From NCBI GenBank assembly GCA_031277915.1, contig JAITLL010000062.1, forward strand, positions 1 to 64,000: DNA of 64,000 nt. The letters run 5' to 3'. The first letter of the stretch is position 1, and each line of letters opens with the position of its first letter. The DNA comes from Acinetobacter sp. GTDB taxonomy: Bacteria; Pseudomonadota; Gammaproteobacteria; Pseudomonadales; Moraxellaceae. Positions 58,570-64,000 of the stretch are shown here, one piece after another. A program made the translations under genes and the position numbers. Below the pieces are notes generated by a model. That model was given only the letters and a program-made list of their open reading frames with translations. It was not told the DNA's origin and did no database searches.

Positions 58570-60036
58570 TTGCAAACCTTGCGAGCGTCAAAATGTGGTT
58601 TGTCCACAGCCCAACTTCCTTCTTCGATTTTAGATGTGATCGATAGTCTGACTAAAGCAGGCTATGAAGCTTATATTGTTGGGGGTGGTGTCCGTGATTT
58701 AATGCTAGGACTCAATCCTAAAGATTTCGATGCAGTCACCAATGCTACACCTTCTCAAATTAAAGAAGTTTTCGGTCGACGCTGTCGAATTATTGGTCGT
58801 CGATTTGAATTGGCACATGTCTATTCAGGACGTGAGCTAATCGAAGTTGCGACTTTTCGTGCTCCCCCTAAAAAAGCAGTCACCAGTGCTTCAGGCATGA
58901 TTTTACGTGACAATAATTGGGGAACCATCGAACAAGACTTTGCTCGACGTGATTTTTCTATTAATACCCTGTATTACCAACCTCGTAAGGGTATTGTGCT
59001 TGATTTCTGTAAAGCAATTGATGATGTTAAAAGTAAGACGTTGCGTTTATTGGGTGACCCTACACAACGTTTTGAAGAAGATCCGGTGCGAATGCTGCGT
59101 ACCTTACGTTTTGCAGCTAAGCTAAATTTCAAAATTGATCCTTTGATTCTCGATATTTTTAATGTGGAGATGACCCAATTACTCCGTGATGTTTCTCCAC
59201 ACCGTTTATATGACGAGTCTCAGAAACTTTTCACAATGGGTCATTTAGCACGTGTCTTACCAATGTTAGTTGAGTTTGGTGTATGGGAGCAGCTTTTTGC
59301 CGATATTAGTGCAGACCTCACTCCATTTATTCAACGTGCAGCAAAAAATACGGATCAACGTATCCAGATTGGTAAAACGATTAATCCTGCATTTTTCTAT
59401 GCGGTTTTATTGTGGCAACCATTTTTAGAGCGTTGTGAGTTTTATTTATCAAAAGGCGTTGTGCCAGCTGAAGCACGTGCTCAAGCAGGTTTAGACGTTT
59501 TAAAACGTCAAGCAACCCGTACAGTCATTCCACGCTTTGCTGAAACTTTTATTCGTGAAGTTTGGGAAATGCAAACTCGCTTGCTTAATCCAAAGCCACA
59601 ACAAATTGAAGCATTGGCAAGCCATGCTCGTTTCCGTGCTGGATTTGACTTCTTATTACTTCGTGAAAAGTCAGGTGATGACACAACACAAGGAATGGGA
59701 AGCTGGTGGGATGCTTACCAAGAAATGTCGAATGACGAAAAAGAAGCTGCGATTAGCCAATATAATCGTCAAAAAGCTAAAAGTCGTCGTAAAGTCGCTG
59801 CTGAACCTGTTGAGAAAAATAAAGTCGATACAGAAATTGAGCCTTTGGTGGATGTTCCTGAACCACGTACTCGTCGTGGTAAAAAAGAACGTACACGACA
59901 AGAGCAGTCTATTCATCGCTTTATTGAAAAATCTTCCGCAACAGAAGCGAATGGTGTGATGAGCGATCATCCAATTTTGAAGCGTAAGCGGGTACAGCGT
60001 GATTTAAGCCAAGTTGTTTTTGGGCCGACACAATGA
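58570..60036 (+). CDS. pcnB: Poly(A) polymerase I
   Basis: Adds 3' poly(A) tails that promote RNA decay. The 488 residues begin at TTG 58570; TAGGAG sits about ten bases upstream and no in-frame ATG precedes the conserved core. The nucleotidyltransferase motif is IVGGGVRDLMLGLNPKDFDAVTNA, followed by RRDFSINTLYY and the RRM-like region. A very basic C-terminal tail (RTRRGKKERTRQEQ) is typical of PcnB rather than CCA-adding enzymes. The stop overlaps the folK start (ATGA). Confidence 0.95.
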   Translation: MQTLRASKCGLSTAQLPSSILDVIDSLTKAGYEAYIVGGGVRDLMLGLNPKDFDAVTNATPSQIKEVFGRRCRIIGRRFELAHVYSGRELIEVATFRAPPKKAVTSASGMILRDNNWGTIEQDFARRDFSINTLYYQPRKGIVLDFCKAIDDVKSKTLRLLGDPTQRFEEDPVRMLRTLRFAAKLNFKIDPLILDIFNVEMTQLLRDVSPHRLYDESQKLFTMGHLARVLPMLVEFGVWEQLFADISADLTPFIQRAAKNTDQRIQIGKTINPAFFYAVLLWQPFLERCEFYLSKGVVPAEARAQAGLDVLKRQATRTVIPRFAETFIREVWEMQTRLLNPKPQQIEALASHARFRAGFDFLLLREKSGDDTTQGMGSWWDAYQEMSNDEKEAAISQYNRQKAKSRRKVAAEPVEKNKVDTEIEPLVDVPEPRTRRGKKERTRQEQSIHRFIEKSSATEANGVMSDHPILKRKRVQRDLSQVVFGPTQ

Positions 60037-60515
60037 CAGTAACAACATATATTGGCTTGGGAAGTAACTTAGGCGACTCTCGCCAGATTTTATCTGAAGC
60101 GATAGCCAAGCTTAAATCTATTGGTGAAGTGAAGGTATCCAAACTTTACCAAAGTCTACCTATGGGTCCCCAAGATCAACCCAATTATCTAAATGCAGTG
60201 GCTCAGCTAAAAACTGAGTTACTTCCACTTGACTTACTTGACCAGCTACAGCGTTTTGAGCAGGAAGCGGGGCGGGTGAGACTCCGTCATTGGGGCGAGC
60301 GAACTTTAGATCTTGATCTGCTGATTTATGGCAATGAAAAAATACATAATGAGCGCTTAACTGTGCCACATGCAGGAATCTTGCAACGTGATTTTGTTGT
60401 GATTCCCTTATTGGATTTAGATGCTGATTTGCACATTAATAATCAGCCACTTAAGAATTTGGAACTGATACAGCAGCCTACGCTGACTGTACTTGCTGAT
60501 GAGTCTTGGGTTTAA
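60033..60515 (+). CDS. folK: 2-amino-4-hydroxy-6-hydroxymethyldihydropteridine pyrophosphokinase
   Basis: Folate pathway enzyme of 160 residues. Motifs are YIGLGSNLGDSRQIL, QPNYLNAVAQL, FEQEAGRVRLRHWGERTLDLDLLIYG and HAGILQRDFVVIPL, which form the full HPPK signature with the two Mg-binding Asp. Overlaps pcnB by four bases (ATGA), the same pcnB-folK pairing as in E. coli, and is followed by panB-panC. Confidence 0.96.
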   Translation: MTVTTYIGLGSNLGDSRQILSEAIAKLKSIGEVKVSKLYQSLPMGPQDQPNYLNAVAQLKTELLPLDLLDQLQRFEQEAGRVRLRHWGERTLDLDLLIYGNEKIHNERLTVPHAGILQRDFVVIPLLDLDADLHINNQPLKNLELIQQPTLTVLADESWV

Positions 60516-60560
60516 AGCCTGACTTATTACGTTCTGCAAACTCCTGTAGAGGATACCATC

Positions 60561-61370
60561 ATGATTAGTCTAAGTGACTTAAGAAAATTTAAAGCCGAAG
60601 GACGTAAGTTCTCTTGCCTAACTTGTTACGATGCAAGCATGGCAAAAGCAATGGAACTTGCTGAAATTGATACAATCTTAATTGGTGATTCTCTTGGAAT
60701 GGCAATTCAAGGTCGCGACTCAACTTTACCTGTAACTGTTGAAGATATGGCCTATCATACAGCGGCAGTACGTCGTGGTAACCAGCATGCTTTGATTATG
60801 ACTGATTTACCATTTATGAGTTATGCCACTTTAAATGATGCTTTGCAGAATGCAAAAACAGTGATGCAAGCTGGTGCGCAGATGATCAAAATTGAAGGCG
60901 GCGCATGGTTAAGTGAAACTGTACAAGTGTTAACACGTAATGGTGTGCCTGTATGTGTACATTTAGGTTTAACCCCTCAATCTGTACATGTATTTGGCGG
61001 CTATAAGTTACAAGCTAGAACGCGTGAAGCTGCAGACCAACTTATTGCTGATTGTACGGCAGTGGTTGAAGCGGGCGCGGCAGTATTATTACTTGAATGT
61101 GTTCCAGCACAATTAGGTCACGAAATTGCAGAGTTATTCCCGAATACCCCTGTAATTGGTATTGGGGCGGGTAATGAGACTGATGGTCAGGTACTAGTTG
61201 TTCAGGACATGTTAGGTTTGACCTTTGGCCGAGTTGCACGCTTTGTGCGTAACTTTATGAAAGAACAATCTGGTGAAACAGCAATTTTAGATGCTTTTAA
61301 AGCTTTTCATGCTGCTGTGCAGGATCAGTCATTCCCAGCTAAAGAACATACTTTCCAAGTAGAGCTGTAA
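60561..61370 (+). CDS. panB: 3-methyl-2-oxobutanoate hydroxymethyltransferase
   Basis: First committed step of pantothenate synthesis. The 269 residues have the Mg-binding GDSLGM, TCYDASMAKAMELAEID, MIKIEGG and HLGLTPQSVHVFGGYK motifs. Its substrate, ketoisovalerate, comes from the ilv pathway encoded at about 17-20 kb. It precedes panC by 3 bases. Confidence 0.97.
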   Translation: MISLSDLRKFKAEGRKFSCLTCYDASMAKAMELAEIDTILIGDSLGMAIQGRDSTLPVTVEDMAYHTAAVRRGNQHALIMTDLPFMSYATLNDALQNAKTVMQAGAQMIKIEGGAWLSETVQVLTRNGVPVCVHLGLTPQSVHVFGGYKLQARTREAADQLIADCTAVVEAGAAVLLLECVPAQLGHEIAELFPNTPVIGIGAGNETDGQVLVVQDMLGLTFGRVARFVRNFMKEQSGETAILDAFKAFHAAVQDQSFPAKEHTFQVEL

Positions 61371-61373
61371 TTC

Positions 61374-62222
61374 ATGAAAACAGAAACCACCATACAAGGC
61401 TTAGCTGCTTCTTTAAACCCAGCAAGAGCTGCACGTAAAATTATTGGTTTTGTCCCAACAATGGGAAATCTACATGAAGGCCATCTCACCCTTGTTCGTG
61501 AAGCGAAAAAGTTATGTGATGTTGTGGTTGTAAGTATCTTCGTAAATCCGACTCAATTTGGTCCAGGTGAAGATTTTGACAACTATCCTCGTACTTTAGA
61601 GCAAGACAGCCGTTTACTTGCAGATGTCGGCTGTGACATTATTTTTGCACCTTCAGTTGAGCAAATGTATGGTACACAACCTCGCTTAACTAACATTAGC
61701 GTCACTCAAATTACAGATGATTTGTGCGGTAGTGCACGACCAGGCCATTTCGATGGTGTAGCGCTTGTAGTCACCAAACTATTTAATATGGTGCAACCAA
61801 ATTATGCTTTCTTTGGTCAAAAGGATTACCAACAGTTAGCTGTTATTCGCCAGTTTGTACAAGACTTAAACATTCCGTTAGAAGTTATTGGTGTGCCAAT
61901 TGTTCGTGCGGCAGATGGTTTGGCACTGAGTTCACGTAATGGTTATTTGACTTCTGAACAGCGTCAGGTCGCTCCTGTAATTTATCAAGGTTTAAAGCAA
62001 GCTGAAGAGCAATTACACCAAGGTAAAGATTTACAACAAGTCTTGGCAGATTTAAAAACCCTGTTGACAGACAATGGTTTTGTTGTGGATTATGTGGAAG
62101 CTCGTCAAACGAACTTGTTAGCTATTTCTCAATTTGATCGCGATATTGTATTATTTGTCGCGGCTAAGTTGGGCGGCACACGTTTAATTGATAATCTACA
62201 AGTTGCCTTTACACCTCAATAA
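61374..62222 (+). CDS. panC: Pantothenate synthetase
   Basis: ATP-dependent ligation of pantoate and beta-alanine. The 282 residues have the nucleotidyltransferase motif [28 protein letters not shown], and the KFNMV-type [28 protein letters not shown] stands in place of KMSKS. Follows panB by 3 bases. Confidence 0.97.
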   Translation: MKTETTIQGLAASLNPARAARKIIGFVPTMGNLHEGHLTLVREAKKLCDVVVVSIFVNPTQFGPGEDFDNYPRTLEQDSRLLADVGCDIIFAPSVEQMYGTQPRLTNISVTQITDDLCGSARPGHFDGVALVVTKLFNMVQPNYAFFGQKDYQQLAVIRQFVQDLNIPLEVIGVPIVRAADGLALSSRNGYLTSEQRQVAPVIYQGLKQAEEQLHQGKDLQQVLADLKTLLTDNGFVVDYVEARQTNLLAISQFDRDIVLFVAAKLGGTRLIDNLQVAFTPQ

Positions 62223-62244
62223 TAGATAAAAGGACAGCCATGCC

Positions 62245-63096
62245 ATGAAGCGTATACTTATCGTGACAGGACAGTCTGGTTCAGGAAAATCTTCAGCTCT
62301 TCAAGTATTAGAAGATTTGGGCTATTACTGTATTGATAATTTACCTTTGGCATTGCTGCCTGAAATTGTGGCAAAGCTAGATCATGAAAATAATCTTGAA
62401 CAACTCGCTTTAGGTGTAGATGTCCGAAGTACACGGGCTGATATGCAAGAGTTTGACCATGTTTTTGAGCAATTACAAAAACATGGAACGGTTGATGTGA
62501 TTTACCTTACAACACAAGATCAGGATTTGATTGCACGATTTAGTGCCTCGCGTCGTCCACATCCGTTGGCGAACCGTTTCAAAAGTCTTTTACAATGTAT
62601 TCATGAAGAAAAGCAATTATTGATCCCAATTCAGTTCCGCGCTACCGTTCATATTGATACTACAGATAAAAGTGTTCATGACTTAAAACATATCTTGCTG
62701 TCAAAATTAGGACAGTCAGATAACTTGATTGTTATATTGCAATCATTTGGTTATAAACATGGTATTCCTTTAGATGCTGACTATGTTTTTGACGTACGGC
62801 ATTTACCAAATCCACATTGGGATTTAGAATTACGCCGCTTTTCTGGTTTAGACGAGCCAGTTAAGCAGTTTTTAGAAGCAAGCCCACAAGCAAATGAAAT
62901 GTTCGAGGACATACACCACTTCTTAAAAAAATGGTTGCCTGCATTTGCTGAAGGGCATCGTCACTATATGACGGTTTCTATAGGTTGCACAGGCGGCCAG
63001 CATCGTTCAGTTTATATGGTAGATAGACTAAAACAAGCACTTGAGGCAGAATGGTCTGTTCAGGTCTTACACAGAGAAATGAAGCACTGGTCATGA
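62245..63096 (+). CDS. rapZ: RNase adapter protein RapZ
   Basis: Nucleotide-binding adaptor that in E. coli directs RNase E to the sRNA GlmZ and controls glucosamine-6-P synthase. The 283 residues have Walker A GQSGSGKS (9-16), a Walker B-like segment, SASRRPHPL, and the C-terminal RNA-binding [18 protein letters not shown]. Whether GlmZ-like RNAs exist in this organism is not visible. Stop overlaps the npr start (ATGA). Confidence 0.94.
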   Translation: MKRILIVTGQSGSGKSSALQVLEDLGYYCIDNLPLALLPEIVAKLDHENNLEQLALGVDVRSTRADMQEFDHVFEQLQKHGTVDVIYLTTQDQDLIARFSASRRPHPLANRFKSLLQCIHEEKQLLIPIQFRATVHIDTTDKSVHDLKHILLSKLGQSDNLIVILQSFGYKHGIPLDADYVFDVRHLPNPHWDLELRRFSGLDEPVKQFLEASPQANEMFEDIHHFLKKWLPAFAEGHRHYMTVSIGCTGGQHRSVYMVDRLKQALEAEWSVQVLHREMKHWS

Positions 63097-63362
63097 TAGA
63101 CACAACTGTTGATGTAATTAATAAACTCGGTTTACATGCACGTGCATCAGGAAAACTGATAGAGGTCACTACGAAGTTTCGTTCGTCAATTCAAATTGGT
63201 AAGGGCGATCATTTGGTAGATGCAAAGAATATTATGTCGTTACTGATGTTAGGTGCAGGTAAAGGGACCACTTTACGTTTGGTCATTGATGGCTCTGACG
63301 AAGAACAGGCATTAAACGAAGTACAGGCGTTATTCGCCGCAAAATTTTATGAGGCAGATTAA
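63093..63362 (+). CDS. HPr-family phosphocarrier (NPr)
   Basis: The 89 residues start at ATG 63093, overlapping rapZ; the longest frame begins within rapZ. The phospho-accepting His15 is in [10 protein letters not shown] and a conserved Ser in [17 protein letters not shown]. The link with rapZ identifies it as the nitrogen-PTS carrier NPr (ptsO). EIIA-Ntr and rpoN, usually nearby in Enterobacteria, are absent here. Confidence 0.92.
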   Translation: MIDTTVDVINKLGLHARASGKLIEVTTKFRSSIQIGKGDHLVDAKNIMSLLMLGAGKGTTLRLVIDGSDEEQALNEVQALFAAKFYEAD

Positions 63363-63364
63363 TC

Positions 63365-63901
63365 GTGGCACGTCGTCCCCAGCGTTATACTGAAGAAGAT
63401 TTTGGATCTTTAGAAGGACGTGCAAGTAAAACCGAACAGAAAAAAGCAGTTCAACGTATGGCTGCTTTAGGTGAGCAGTTAGCACAACTTTCTATCAAGC
63501 AAATTCAAAAACTTCCAGTTGATGAGCGTTTAATTGATGCTCTTTTAGAAGTCCAGAATATTAGTTCGTTTGAAGCACGCCGTCGCCAGTTTCAGCGTGT
63601 TGGTAAACTCTTACGCAATGAAGACGAGACAGTCATTTTATCTTATTTGACTCCTCAACAAGGCGCAAAAAAACAAGCCCAACTTATGCGTTGGGTCGAT
63701 CGTATGATCGAGCAGGGCGATCCTGCGATCAATGAGTTTAGTAAAATCTATAATGCATCAGAACGTCATACTTTACGTCAGCATGTGTTAAGAATTAACC
63801 GTGATAAAAACCAACAAGTTGCAGAAGCTGATATTGAAGCATCTAAAATGAAGTTCATTAACTACGTGCAACAAATTGCTTTATTATCAGATCAAGGTTA
63901 A
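63365..63901 (+). CDS. darP: Ribosome biogenesis factor DarP (YjgA)
   Basis: Late 50S assembly factor of 178 residues starting at GTG, 2 bases after the npr stop. Conserved features are KKAVQRMAALGEQLAQLS, LPVDERLIDALLEVQ, ARRRQFQRVGKLLR and NRDKNQQV at the end. GAGG lies in the npr coding end. Last gene of the panB-panC-rapZ-npr-darP run, followed by a strong terminator. Confidence 0.94.
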   Translation: MARRPQRYTEEDFGSLEGRASKTEQKKAVQRMAALGEQLAQLSIKQIQKLPVDERLIDALLEVQNISSFEARRRQFQRVGKLLRNEDETVILSYLTPQQGAKKQAQLMRWVDRMIEQGDPAINEFSKIYNASERHTLRQHVLRINRDKNQQVAEADIEASKMKFINYVQQIALLSDQG

Positions 63902-63914
63902 TACCTTTTTAAAT

Positions 63915-63947
63915 AAAAAAAGCGACGCTAAATACGTCGCTTTTTTT
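63915..63947. terminator. Bidirectional terminator after darP
   Basis: Seven-A tract, stem GCGACG / CGTCGC, 7-base loop and seven T residues; symmetrical, shared with the convergent frame entering from the right edge. Confidence 0.9.
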
Positions 63948-63961
63948 ATTTCTTGGAATAT

Positions 63962-64000
63962 TTAAACGAGTTCTTTTGCCCATTCACGCAAAATAAATTT
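63962..64000 (-). CDS. C-terminal end of a convergent gene, cut by the window edge
   Basis: The minus-strand frame is open from base 64000 to TAA at 63962-63964 and reads KFILREWAKELV. Its position right after a symmetrical terminator supports a real gene end, but 12 residues do not identify the product. Confidence 0.5.
   Translation of the reverse strand, partial: KFILREWAKELV

Noticed and set aside
59671-59970. 99-residue minus-strand frame opposite the pcnB tail
   Set aside because: The Phe/Ser/Thr-rich product mirrors the Lys/Arg/Glu-rich PcnB tail; no ribosome binding site.

Overview
The window is about 64 kb of a low-GC gammaproteobacterial chromosome. Gene content and protein sequences match Acinetobacter, most likely the calcoaceticus-baumannii complex or a close relative. 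Evidence includes a FabI very close to the Acinetobacter enzyme, the macA-macB-outer membrane lipoprotein operon, a 935-residue GacS-type hybrid kinase, a split-alpha transhydrogenase (pntAA-pntAB-pntB) and an IRP1-like aconitase. No rRNA, tRNA, CRISPR array, insertion sequence or intact prophage is visible, so this is mostly core chromosome. The species call is inference; no database was consulted.

Layout. 1-5.2 kb: end of der, an Sfp-type phosphopantetheinyl transferase, the minus-strand rhodanese-grxC-secB cluster, rsgA, and divergent orn. 5.3-7 kb: a BI-1/YccA membrane protein and fabI. 7-11.8 kb: a MacAB-type tripartite efflux operon on the minus strand with a dyad over its putative -10. 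11.9-16.1 kb: leuS-lptE-holA, followed by a small DUF4124 protein. 17.2-20.5 kb: ilvI-ilvH-ilvC; beyond ilvC lies a displaced second copy of its last 16 codons. 21-23 kb: an MHYT-GGDEF-EAL cyclic-di-GMP enzyme.

23.0-26.2 kb is the most accessory-looking part. It holds a roughly 600-base non-coding stretch with a strongly structured RNA-like segment and a nine-codon reading frame whose Shine-Dalgarno lies in a stem, then two TetR regulators and a possible heme-oxygenase-like metalloenzyme. 26.4-34.7 kb: prfC, two related DUF3298-type envelope proteins, a TatD-family hydrolase, acnA and tcdA. 34.7-40.5 kb: a probable 40-residue membrane protein, a LysR regulator, an orphan cysteine amidase (possible effector), dusA, an MFS transporter and a RidA-family protein behind a SoxR/MerR-type promoter, and an EamA transporter.

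40.7-43.7 kb: pntAA-pntAB-pntB. 43.7-47.8 kb, minus strand: an SDR, rsfS, and a crotonase / beta-hydroxyacid dehydrogenase / hydroxypyruvate isomerase operon. 47.8-50.7 kb: gacS. 50.8-56.3 kb: cysM, a DEDDy exonuclease, rlmD and relA. 56.4-64 kb: an SDR, then mazG-comEA, pcnB-folK, panB-panC-rapZ-npr-darP and the last codons of a convergent gene.

Themes: stress and nucleotide signalling (relA, mazG, gacS, the c-di-GMP enzyme), translation quality control (der, rsgA, prfC, rsfS, rlmD, darP, leuS, dusA, tcdA), redox supply (pnt, grxC, acnA) and efflux. Many longest reading frames start at TTG or GTG; where a downstream ATG or GTG with a better ribosome binding site exists, I moved the start and say so.
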